DNA of 5,633 nt from Bacillota bacterium (GTDB lineage Bacteria; Bacillota; Clostridia; Oscillospirales; JAKOTC01), in the NCBI GenBank assembly GCA_029776465.1, contig JAKOTC010000211.1, positions 1-5,633 on the forward strand, given 5' to 3'. Shown piece after piece: positions 1-5,602 of this stretch. Numbering within the stretch: position 1 is the first letter of the stretch; every line of letters begins with the position of its first letter. Made by a program: the position numbers and the translations under genes. The notes below the pieces were generated by a model, which ran no database searches, was not told the DNA's origin, and worked only from the letters and a program-made list of their open reading frames with translations.

Positions 1-49
1 ATGTGCGTCAGGGGGAATTTTCCAGAGGGTTTTATATTATTAAAATAAA

Positions 50-1864
50 TTAATATTTGCCGAAGAGATTTTCAGCCAAGTTCTCCGTGGGGCGGCTCAG
101 TTCCTGCCGGGCTTCCGGGCTGTCTTCGGGCATACGGGCCGGTTCTCCACAATGGGCGGCGCCGTTTCTTTTCACCCGGAACTGGCCGATCAGCTCTTTG
201 AGGTTTTCAGCCTGGCTGTAAAGCTCTTCGCTGGCGGCCGCGCTCTCTTCGGAGGTGGCGGAGTTCTCCTGAACCACGTGGGAGACCTGGGTAATGCTCT
301 GGTTGATCTGGGCGATGGCGGTGGCCTGCTCCTCCGAGGCGTGGTTGATGCCGCTTACGATATCGAAGACCGATTCCACCTCTTCCACGATCTTCTCCAG
401 GGCCTCGGCGGTTTCCTGGGCGATCTTGGTGCCGTTGGTGACCTTCTGGATGGAGTCCTCAATCAAAACAGTGGTCTCCTTGGCGGCGTTGGAGGACTGG
501 GCGGCCAGGCTGCGGACCTCTTCGGCAACCACTGCGAAGCCCTTGCCGTGCTCGCCGGCCCGGGCAGCTTCCACCGCGGCGTTGAGGGCCAGGATGTTGG
601 TCTGGAAGGCGATGTCCTCGATGACTTTGATGATCCGGTTGATGTTGCCGGAGGAATCATTGATCTGCCCCATGGCATCCAGCATTTCCCGCATCTGGCT
701 GTTGCCCTCCAGGGCGTAGTTTTTGGCCTTTTCGGAGACCTGATTGGCGCGGCCGGCGTTGTCGGCGTTTACCTTGGTTTTTTCGGAGATCTCCTCGATG
801 GTGGCCGAGAGCTCTTCAATGGAGCTGGCCTGCTCAGTGGCGCCCTGGGAGAGGCTCATGCTGGAGTCGGAGATCTGCTTGGCACCCACCGAGACCTGTT
901 CGGCGGCGTTGGAGATGTTCACAATCAGATTGTTGAAGCTCTCGACCATCTGGTTGAGCTTGTGGCCCAGCAGGTCCTTTTCGGAACGGATGGGCACGGT
1001 GACGGTGAGATCCCCGTCGGCGACCCGCTCCACGACGTGGGCCTGCTCTCTGGTGCTTTCCACCAGCTCGCTGAAAGCGTCGATCAGGATGCCGGTTTCA
1101 TCCTGGGAGTGGATGTCAAAGGTGATGTCTATATCGCCTTTGGCCAGCTGACGGGCAGCCTCCACCACCTTGCCGATGGGACGGGAGATGCTTCGGGCGA
1201 TCATCAGGCTGAGCACTAGGGCGATGGCCGCACCGACGACCAGGGAGATAATCATCGTCAGAATGGAACCGAAGGCCTGCTGGTCATTGTGCTCGATGCT
1301 GTTGGCGGCGTAGTCCACGTTATAGTCAATTAATTCGCGGATCACCGTTTCGGTGTTTTGGGCCAGTGTCAGTGCATCGCCGCCTTTGGTGAAGTGGGCG
1401 GAGAACTCATCTCTGGTGATCTCCCCTCTGTCCAGCTGATTCATCAGCTGCTCTGTCAGGGCCTCATATTCGTGAATAATTTTATTGATGTTTTCAAGAA
1501 GCTGGGTTTCCGTATTCAGGTCGGTGAGGTTGGCACCCATCAAACCGTAATAAGTATTGATATTTTCATCGATAATTCCTTTATGCAGTTCCAGTCTTTC
1601 CTGATAGTACTGCTTCATTTCCTGGGTGTCGGCAATGGAGCCATAGGCCATCACGTTGACCCGGATCTGCTGGAATTTAGAGCTGATTTTTTCCAGGCTC
1701 TCCATGCCGGCCATGCAGCTTTTATAGTCCCCCTCATAGGAGGTCTGAACCGAGCTGAGGTTCAGGATTCCCACGATGCCGATAACACAGGAGATGGCGA
1801 TGATGAGAAAAAATCCGATAATGATTCTGGCGCTGATTTTTAGGTTGTTGTACCGCTTGAGCAT
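50..1864 (-). CDS. Methyl-accepting chemotaxis protein (4HB sensor, HAMP, MCP signalling domain)
   Basis: Transmembrane chemoreceptor that senses a ligand outside the cell and controls the kinase CheA through CheW. Seen in the 604-residue product: a short cytoplasmic N-terminus, membrane helix 1 at about 13-36, an external helical domain at about 37-198 that fits the four-helix-bundle 4HB_MCP type, and membrane helix 2 at about 199-223. A HAMP domain follows at about 222-274, with a second HAMP-like unit at about 275-320 (VADGDLTVTVPI). The signalling hairpin tip is at 415-454 (AFQTNILALNAAVEAARAGE), nearly invariant in the family. Likely methylation pairs are E344/Q345, E350/E351, E357/E358, E539/E540 and E546/E547. 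The last 40 residues form a polar tail without an NWETF-type CheR-docking pentapeptide. The ligand cannot be inferred. The start is supported by AGGAAGG about 9 bases upstream. It lies 26 bases after cheW, probably in the same transcript. No clear terminator is visible in bases 1-49. Confidence 0.97.
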   Translation of the reverse strand: MLKRYNNLKISARIIIGFFLIIAISCVIGIVGILNLSSVQTSYEGDYKSCMAGMESLEKISSKFQQIRVNVMAYGSIADTQEMKQYYQERLELHKGIIDENINTYYGLMGANLTDLNTETQLLENINKIIHEYEALTEQLMNQLDRGEITRDEFSAHFTKGGDALTLAQNTETVIRELIDYNVDYAANSIEHNDQQAFGSILTMIISLVVGAAIALVLSLMIARSISRPIGKVVEAARQLAKGDIDITFDIHSQDETGILIDAFSELVESTREQAHVVERVADGDLTVTVPIRSEKDLLGHKLNQMVESFNNLIVNISNAAEQVSVGAKQISDSSMSLSQGATEQASSIEELSATIEEISEKTKVNADNAGRANQVSEKAKNYALEGNSQMREMLDAMGQINDSSGNINRIIKVIEDIAFQTNILALNAAVEAARAGEHGKGFAVVAEEVRSLAAQSSNAAKETTVLIEDSIQKVTNGTKIAQETAEALEKIVEEVESVFDIVSGINHASEEQATAIAQINQSITQVSHVVQENSATSEESAAASEELYSQAENLKELIGQFRVKRNGAAHCGEPARMPEDSPEARQELSRPTENLAENLFGKY

Positions 1865-1890
1865 TTGCGTCTTCCTTCCTTTTTTTGGTC

Positions 1891-2385
1891 TTACATCGCT
1901 TCCATGATGTCAATCAGGTCCTCGTCGCTGATGAGCTTTTCACAGTCCACTAGCAGCCGGATATCCTCTCCCACCTTTCCGATCTTCCGGATGCATTTGT
2001 TTTGCAGGCTTTTATTGAACTGAGGGGCATCGGTGACATCCTCTTCGGGGATGGTGATGACCTCTGAAACGGTGTCGACGATCAAGCCGATGGAGGTGCC
2101 TTTGAAGTCAACGACGATGATGCAGGTTCTGTCGTCATACTCTTTGGGCTCTTTCTTAAAGCGGAGCCGAACATCCACAACGGCGATGATTTTGCCCCGC
2201 AGATTCATGATGCCTTTCACATAGTGGGGGAATTCGGGCATTTCCGTGATGGTTTGCATCCCCACGATCTCGGTTACATATTTGACTTCGATGCCGTATA
2301 CTTCCTGTCCAATCAAAAAAGTAAGATACCGGTTTTGAAGGGTATCCCCTTCGAACTCTATGATATGATCGATAGCGCCGGTCAT
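1891..2385 (-). CDS. cheW: Chemotaxis coupling protein CheW
   Basis: Cytoplasmic scaffold that links chemoreceptors to the histidine kinase CheA in the signalling array. The 164-residue product is a single CheW domain of about the usual length (150-170). Visible family marks are YLTFLIGQEVYGIEV at 20-34, PEFPHYVKGIMNLRG at 50-64 with the conserved NLRG and its Arg63, VVDVRLRF at 69-76, and GLIVDTVSEV at 100-109. The C-terminal acidic helix is at about 149-162. An in-frame ATG 96 bases further upstream (2481) exists, but the 32 extra residues do not resemble CheW. The start at 2385 has a perfect AAGGAGG seven bases away, so I chose it. The gene precedes the chemoreceptor by 26 bases on the same strand, suggesting a dedicated receptor/coupler unit. 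CheV is excluded because no receiver domain follows. Confidence 0.96.
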   Translation of the reverse strand: MTGAIDHIIEFEGDTLQNRYLTFLIGQEVYGIEVKYVTEIVGMQTITEMPEFPHYVKGIMNLRGKIIAVVDVRLRFKKEPKEYDDRTCIIVVDFKGTSIGLIVDTVSEVITIPEEDVTDAPQFNKSLQNKCIRKIGKVGEDIRLLVDCEKLISDEDLIDIMEAM

Positions 2386-2392
2386 ATCCTTT

Positions 2393-2399
2393 CCTCCTT
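2393..2399 (-). promoter_or_regulatory. Ribosome binding site deciding the cheW start
   Basis: AAGGAGG on the minus strand, seven bases before the ATG at 2385. This near-ideal Shine-Dalgarno selects the 164-residue form of CheW over the upstream in-frame ATG at 2481. Confidence 0.85.
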
Positions 2400-2413
2400 C
2401 GCTTATTAATGAT

Positions 2414-2461
2414 GTCTCTTTTGCCGGGGGATTGGGCTTAAGGCCCGCCTCTAAAAGCAAC
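2414..2461 (-). promoter_or_regulatory. Possible stem-loop in the cheW leader
   Basis: On the minus strand GTTGCTTTT (2461-2453) can pair with AAAAGAGAC (2422-2414). This gives nine positions with one mismatch and one G-U. Inside it GGGC/GCCC (2446-2443 and 2437-2434) can form a four-pair hairpin with a five-base loop. The element ends about 15 bases before the cheW Shine-Dalgarno. It has no T-tract, so it is not a classical terminator, and it matches no riboswitch consensus I know. It could be a translational control or stability structure, or chance pairing. Confidence 0.25.
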
Positions 2462-2661
2462 ACAACGTGATACTTCGACATATTTCTGAGTAAATTAATA
2501 GGTATTTTTATATCTATTTCCTGTTAACAATACATGGCGATATTTCCTGATTAAAATAATAAAAACAGTAAGTTTGGATGTGTGACCCATTTTGTGAAAA
2601 ACAACCCATAATTTGATAAAAAGAATACAATCGCCCATTTCGAAACAGCTCTTTGGTAAAA

Positions 2662-2675
2662 TTGCCAATTGACAA
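2662..2675. promoter_or_regulatory. Possible operator dyad over the flavodoxin -35 box
   Basis: A 14-base near-palindrome, TTGcCAATTGaCAA, broken only at the lower-case pair, overlaps the -35 hexamer TTGACA. Dyads of this size are typical of repressors with winged-helix domains such as MarR-type regulators, but no such gene is in the window. A further perfect 8-base inverted repeat, CTTTGGTA (2651-2658) and TACCAAAG (2702-2709), brackets the promoter. Function is inferred only from position and symmetry. Confidence 0.3.
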
Positions 2676-2696
2676 GGGGAATGCCGATGATATGAT
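2669..2696 (+). promoter_or_regulatory. Sigma-A promoter of the flavodoxin gene (extended -10)
   Basis: A perfect -35 box TTGACA (2669-2674) is followed after 16 bases by TATGAT (2691-2696), one mismatch from the consensus -10. A TG at 2688-2689 makes it an extended -10. The expected transcription start is near 2703, which gives the flavodoxin mRNA a leader of about 75 bases. The leader contains a small GCC/GGC hairpin around 2722-2737 but nothing I can name. Confidence 0.75.
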
Positions 2697-2777
2697 GAAG
2701 ATACCAAAGGGTTTTAGTCTTGCCGACCGACGAAGGCGCATTCAAAGGCTTTAATTATAAAAACGGGGGAGAGAAAA

Positions 2778-3227
2778 ATGAAAACCGCCATCTTGTATGA
2801 ATCCTGGCACCATGGGAACACCAAAAAGCTTTGCGAGGCAATAAAAAAAGAGCAGGACATCACCCTTTTGAATGTGAAAGAGGATGATATCGCGCTGGAG
2901 GAATATGACCTTATCGGGATTGCCTCGGGCGTCGCCTTCGGGAAGTTCTATAAAGAGATCGAGCAGGCGGTCCGGGAAAAGATGCCGGAAGGGAAAAAGG
3001 TTTTTCTCATTTATACCTGCGGAAATCCGGGGCCGGATTTTACAAAAAGTATAAGAAAAACCCTCTCTTCGAAAAATTGTGATGTCCTGGGCGTTTACCG
3101 CTGCAAGGGATACGACACCTACGGCCCCTTTAAGCTGGTCGGAGGGCTCAATAAAGAACACCCCACCCCGGAGGAGATCCGGGGCGCGGTGGACTTTTAC
3201 AATGAGCTCATCGGCAAATGGTCGTGA
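2778..3227 (+). CDS. Flavodoxin family protein (short-chain, FMN-binding)
   Basis: Small cytoplasmic FMN electron carrier. The 149-residue product has the flavodoxin fold signature: strand 1 KTAILYE (2-8), then a phosphate-binding loop SWHHGNT at 9-15 (compare T/S-x-T-G-x-T), and helix 1. Next come strand 3 YDLIGIASG (43-51), which leads into an isoalloxazine-side loop with GVAFGKF (51-57), and strand 4 KKVFLIYT (73-80), followed by CGNPGP. The C-terminal block CKGYDTYGPFKL then GGLNKEHPTPEEI (109-134) is typical of a flavodoxin branch common in clostridia and other anaerobes. The length matches short-chain flavodoxins. The start follows a purine-rich GGGGGAGAG. It stands alone on the plus strand under its own strong promoter, and no redox partner gene is adjacent. 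It resembles BilS-like flavodoxins in general layout, but nothing here ties it to bilirubin reduction. It converges on the GNAT remnant, with only 8 bases between the two reading frames. Confidence 0.9.
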   Translation: MKTAILYESWHHGNTKKLCEAIKKEQDITLLNVKEDDIALEEYDLIGIASGVAFGKFYKEIEQAVREKMPEGKKVFLIYTCGNPGPDFTKSIRKTLSSKNCDVLGVYRCKGYDTYGPFKLVGGLNKEHPTPEEIRGAVDFYNELIGKWS

Positions 3228-3235
3228 TTGCCGGC

Positions 3236-3496
3236 TTATAATTTTCTCGCTTTAAAGCAGACGGAGAGGGGAATCATTTTGGCTTTTCGGGTTTTGTCCC
3301 GTCCAGTTCGGCCACAGAATAATCCGTTCTTCCCTGATAGGCAATCAAGTCTTTGCCCATGCGTTCCGCTCTCTTTTCGATGTTCAGGCCCGGCACTCGT
3401 CGGGTATGATGTTTTGATAGGCCGCCTGCCATGAACCACAACGGTTGCCATCCCGTATGTATCCGCCGGCGTTGCTTCTCTGATGCGAAAACCCAT
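3236..3496 (-). pseudogene. Broken GNAT N-acetyltransferase (two frameshifts, C-terminus missing)
   Basis: The sequence encodes the N-terminal half of a GNAT acetyltransferase (acetyl-CoA-dependent N-acetylation) in three successive frames of the minus strand. Frame one begins at the ATG at 3496 and reads MGFRIREATPADTYGMATVV, ending with VVH. The next frame continues with WQAAYQNIIPDEC, the classic GNAT alpha2 segment (SWxxAYxxIxPxE), and stops. A third frame then reads GLNIEKRAERMGKDL followed by IAYQGRTDYSVAELDG, and meets a TGA at 3274-3276. Each junction changes the frame by the same amount, consistent with small deletions. The first frame stays open to 3236 but reads unrelated residues after VVH. 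The acetyl-CoA motif (Q/RxxGxG/A) and the rest of a protein of about 160 residues are absent; sequence ends 8 bases from the flavodoxin stop. AAGGAGG at 3503-3509 still precedes the start. It lies 32 bases after the preceding gene and was probably the third gene of that operon. Confidence 0.85.
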
Positions 3497-3528
3497 CCCC
3501 GGCCTCCTTTGCCATCGTTATGATTGAT

Positions 3529-4023
3529 TCAAAGAGTGTTCAGGCGCAGCTCGTAAAACTGCCGCACCCACCCGGGATAGGTTTTGTATTCTTCGCCGGC
3601 CCGGATGGCTTCCAGCCTCCGTTTCCCCACCCGCTGATCCAGGATGGCGAACACCCGTATCAGGCAGTTGTCGCTGGCCAGCGCCGCCTCGATGGGAAGG
3701 GATAAAAAATTGGCGGCGGCCCGGAGAAAATCATCCTCGCAGAAGGCGGCCTCACGGTTCCATTTTTCCTGAAGCTCGGGGGACCGGGGGTCCCAAAGGC
3801 CGGTTTCTTTCCAGCGCCGGTGGGTATCCTGCTCCTGCCGATACATTTCCACCCATGAAAAACAGACCAGCTCTTTTCCGTCCAGCCAGATGGAGGCCCT
3901 GCCATAGGCATTGTGCACCCGGTGGTACCGGGTCAGAAAATAGGTGATTCGGTTTTTCAGCGGTTCGCAAAGCCGGTCCTTCAGCTGCTTGTTCAGCCCG
4001 GACCAGGATTTATAACGGTTCAT
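3529..4023 (-). CDS. Conserved hypothetical protein, possibly SF0329-type family
   Basis: Function unknown. The 164-residue product looks soluble, with no signal peptide or membrane helix. It opens with WSGLNKQLKDRLCEPLKNRI (7-26), then TRYHRVHNAYGRASIWLDGK (31-50), a strand-rich part with GRA and LDGKEL, a basic helical middle (60-90), and a C-terminal helical part with ALASDNCLIRVFAILDQRVG (114-133) and KRRL. From memory the combination of an N-terminal W-S-x-L, GRAxIxLDGKE and xDxxIRxxAxLDxRxGKRRL recalls the hypothetical family called SF0329, but I cannot confirm it. The open frame extends upstream to 4140, but those residues would overlap the preceding gene and look like a shadow. I therefore chose the ATG at 4023, which has AGAGGG five bases upstream and follows the DUF4865 stop by 23 bases. 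Co-transcription with its neighbour is likely. Confidence 0.8.
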   Translation of the reverse strand: MNRYKSWSGLNKQLKDRLCEPLKNRITYFLTRYHRVHNAYGRASIWLDGKELVCFSWVEMYRQEQDTHRRWKETGLWDPRSPELQEKWNREAAFCEDDFLRAAANFLSLPIEAALASDNCLIRVFAILDQRVGKRRLEAIRAGEEYKTYPGWVRQFYELRLNTL

Positions 4024-4046
4024 AGGTACCCTCTTATCCTCAGGTT

Positions 4047-4586
4047 CTATTGCGACACATGAAGAATATCGTATATCACACCGTTTTCGGCGTTTACGCC
4101 CTGTAGATCGTCTAAAAAATAAAACACCCGGTATTTCCACTGGTTGGGATTATAGACCACCAGATACTCCGCGTTCCCCATTTCGGGGAGGGATTCTTTG
4201 ACCCGGTTTCGGAAATGGTTCAAACTTTCTTTGGGCTCGATTGTTCTCGCAATTTCCAATACGTATTTTTTCTCTTTGATTTTTTCCGTTGTGGTATCCA
4301 TCAGCGGGACTTCGATATGGACATTCTGCCATCCGAAGGAAGTGAGGATATTATCATAAAACCCCTCGAAGAGGAACTGGTTGAGCCCTTCGCTGTCCTT
4401 CCAAAGATACAGGGGCGAATAGCTGTTTTGCAGATTGTGATGGACCCCTTTTTCGGTGATTAAATAGAGTTTGAACTTCAGGCCGTAAAACCCGTCTGTT
4501 TTATAACCGTTCTCCCGGACCCGCTTTCGGATCTGTTCCATGTCATAGTTGCCGGGCAGCGTGATTTTATATTGCGATGCAATCAT
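4047..4586 (-). CDS. DUF4865 family protein
   Basis: Uncharacterised protein of 179 residues. Recognised from the N-terminus MIASQYKITLPGNYDMEQIR (family members begin MIAxQY...LPxxYDMxxIRxR), DGFYGLKFKLYLI (31-43), and the block YSPLYLWKDSEGLNQFLF (56-73) followed by SFGW (83-86). These are the DUF4865 hallmarks as I remember them. Length is about that of the family (180-190). It has no signal peptide or membrane helix, and alternating strands and helices suggest a small alpha/beta, possibly ferredoxin-like, fold; that is inference. No catalytic residues can be named. AAGGAAG lies seven bases before the ATG, and a consensus extended -10 promoter lies 58 bases upstream. It is the first gene of a cluster with the 164-residue hypothetical protein and the GNAT remnant. 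Confidence 0.82.
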   Translation of the reverse strand: MIASQYKITLPGNYDMEQIRKRVRENGYKTDGFYGLKFKLYLITEKGVHHNLQNSYSPLYLWKDSEGLNQFLFEGFYDNILTSFGWQNVHIEVPLMDTTTEKIKEKKYVLEIARTIEPKESLNHFRNRVKESLPEMGNAEYLVVYNPNQWKYRVFYFLDDLQGVNAENGVIYDILHVSQ

Positions 4587-4613
4587 ATTTATACTTCCTT
4601 TTTGTTTTTGGCG

Positions 4614-4626
4614 GGTCCTCCGGACC
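4614..4626 (-). other. Short hairpin in the DUF4865 leader
   Basis: GGTCC and GGACC around a three-base loop form a perfect five-pair hairpin in the roughly 50-base leader between the promoter and the ribosome binding site. There is no U-tract after it, so it is not a terminator on either strand. It may affect mRNA stability or be incidental. Confidence 0.25.
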
Positions 4627-4643
4627 GGCTCCTTCTGCTTAAC

Positions 4644-4649
4644 ATTATA
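4644..4649 (-). promoter_or_regulatory. Extended -10 promoter of the DUF4865 cluster
   Basis: The minus strand carries TGTTATAAT: a perfect TATAAT with the TGn extension. The -35 region is poor (GTGCAA at a 17-base spacer, about three matches), which an extended -10 tolerates. The expected start is near 4637, about 50 bases before the DUF4865 ATG. The promoter lies between the stop of the 308-residue gene (4676) and DUF4865, so the cluster can be expressed independently. No terminator separates it from the gene upstream, so read-through is also possible. Confidence 0.6.
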
Positions 4650-4675
4650 ACAGAGAAAATCGGATTTTGCACAGC

Positions 4676-5602
4676 TTATTTAAATAACAGCAAAGCCGCC
4701 AGGGTGTGGTCCGTCATCATTCTCTCCCGGCTTTTCCAGTCGTCGGAGAATTTTTGGCAGGAAAAATCCTTGCCGAAGTTCCAAAGGCCCTCCGGGTCCC
4801 GCATTTCCAGCAAGGCTTCCAGCTCTTCTTCGAACTCCTCTTTGAAGCAGGAAAATCCGGAGAGGAGAAAATACACCCGGTAGAGCCGGGAAAAAGAATT
4901 GAAAAGCCCCCGGCTTAATATGACATCGGTATAGCCGATGGTCTGCCCGCTGTGGTGCAGCCATTTCAGGTAGTTCCGCTTCAGTTCCGGATGGATCTCC
5001 GCCTGCATATTGGTCAGCAGCTGGATGGGGTAGACGGAATGGAGCCCGATATAGCTTCCGTCAATGTCGCAGCCCAGGATTTCCCTGGAGGCTTTATTGG
5101 CTTTGTCCGGATCATACTCCCCGCCGGCGAAGGCCTCCTGCAGGATGGCCCGCCAATCCTCAAAAACCTTTCGGAACTCCCTGCAGCCGGAGCCGAAGAC
5201 GGAGAGCTTGGCGGCGGTGAAGAGGGGCTGGGCGGCCCGGTACCAGCGGTTTTTCTCAAACCCGTCCGGCCAGGGGATTTCCTTTTTCAAAATCCCCTCC
5301 AGATAGTCGCAGAGCCTGTCCGCCAGGGGATTGCCGCGGCGGATTCCCAGCATGTCCATGGAGTCAATGGCGATTTCCGTGGTGGGATATTTTTGTCTGG
5401 TTTTAGAGTTGCGGGTATGGAACCGCCCGTACCCGCCGTCCTCCTGCCGGTTTGCCTTCAGCATTTCCACCCACTTGCTGTGGTAGAAGGCCTCCCAAAG
5501 CTGCGGGTCCACCTCCTGATTCAGCAGCCTTTTGATCCGGTATCGGACGGCAGGGGCAGGGGAGAGTTCCTCGATTTGACGGAGAACATGAAAGGGGCTC
5601 AT
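4676..5602 (-). CDS. Uncharacterised protein with terpenoid-cyclase-like (alpha/alpha-toroid) motifs
   Basis: I do not recognise a named family. The 308-residue product has no signal peptide or membrane helix and appears almost wholly helical. Two segments resemble the QW-type repeats of squalene/prenyltransferase-like toroids: LKANRQEDGGYGRFH at 48-62 and LLEMRDPEGLWNFGKDF at 264-280. Between them lie TTEIAIDSMDMLGI (74-87), WPDGFEKNRW (111-120), a central block CDIDGSYIGLHSVYPIQLL (178-196) and repeated amphipathic helices. Neither the DxDD motif of class II terpene cyclases nor the metal ligands of protein prenyltransferases is visible, so cyclase or transferase activity should not be assumed. 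The C-terminus, SRERMMTDHTLAALLLF, fits a final toroid helix. The ATG at 5602 has a weak Shine-Dalgarno (AGAGAA). It overlaps by ATGA the end of a possible upstream frame, suggesting translational coupling. The frame stays open to the window edge, so an upstream start is possible. Confidence 0.75.
   Translation of the reverse strand: MSPFHVLRQIEELSPAPAVRYRIKRLLNQEVDPQLWEAFYHSKWVEMLKANRQEDGGYGRFHTRNSKTRQKYPTTEIAIDSMDMLGIRRGNPLADRLCDYLEGILKKEIPWPDGFEKNRWYRAAQPLFTAAKLSVFGSGCREFRKVFEDWRAILQEAFAGGEYDPDKANKASREILGCDIDGSYIGLHSVYPIQLLTNMQAEIHPELKRNYLKWLHHSGQTIGYTDVILSRGLFNSFSRLYRVYFLLSGFSCFKEEFEEELEALLEMRDPEGLWNFGKDFSCQKFSDDWKSRERMMTDHTLAALLLFK

Larger units (their letters stand above)
2386..2777. 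other. Divergent intergenic region between cheW and the flavodoxin gene
   Basis: 392 bases without a convincing gene. The short open frames on either strand have no recognisable family, no good ribosome binding site and overlap one another. The part from about 2480 to 2640 is clearly AT-rich compared with the flanking genes, as expected for promoter DNA. The rightward promoter at 2669-2696 is strong. No leftward promoter for cheW is convincing: on the minus strand there is only a TATAAA-like -10 near 2505-2512 without a good -35, and no sigma-28 (TAAA-N15-GCCGATAA) match. A candidate stem-loop lies at 2414-2461 in the presumed cheW leader. Confidence 0.6.

Noticed and set aside
1..49. Rho-independent terminator after the chemoreceptor gene
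   Set aside because: Only a weak GGAAAATTCC self-complement is present, with no T-tract after it in the direction of transcription.
152..1219. Open frame of 355 codons on the plus strand opposite the chemoreceptor gene
   Set aside because: It is Gly/Leu/Asp-rich because it mirrors the coiled-coil codons of the receptor. It has no recognisable family and no ribosome binding site, and the opposite strand encodes an unmistakable MCP.
2495..2745. Three overlapping minus-strand open frames of 64-75 codons in the intergenic region
   Set aside because: They lie in different frames of AT-rich DNA, have no good ribosome binding site, resemble nothing known, and cover the flavodoxin promoter.
2386..2777. 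c-di-GMP riboswitch or sigma-28 flagellar promoter for cheW
   Set aside because: Neither the GEMM core sequences nor TAAA-N15-GCCGATAA is found on the minus strand. A GCCGAT at 2683 is on the plus strand with a 22-base gap from the nearest TAAA.
2751..3161. 136-codon minus-strand frame opposite the flavodoxin gene
   Set aside because: The plus strand carries a clear flavodoxin with promoter and ribosome binding site; this is its shadow.
3228..3434. 68-codon plus-strand frame directly after the flavodoxin stop
   Set aside because: It is antisense to the GNAT remnant, has no ribosome binding site, and its product has no recognisable features.
4024..4140. 39-codon N-terminal extension of the 164-residue hypothetical protein
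   Set aside because: It overlaps the end of DUF4865 and reads as a basic, low-information stretch. The ATG at 4023 has a suitable ribosome binding site and gives ordinary operon spacing.
4587..4675. Terminator between the 308-residue gene and DUF4865
   Set aside because: The only hairpin (4614-4626) has five pairs and is not followed by a T-run on either strand. It lies downstream of the promoter, in the leader.
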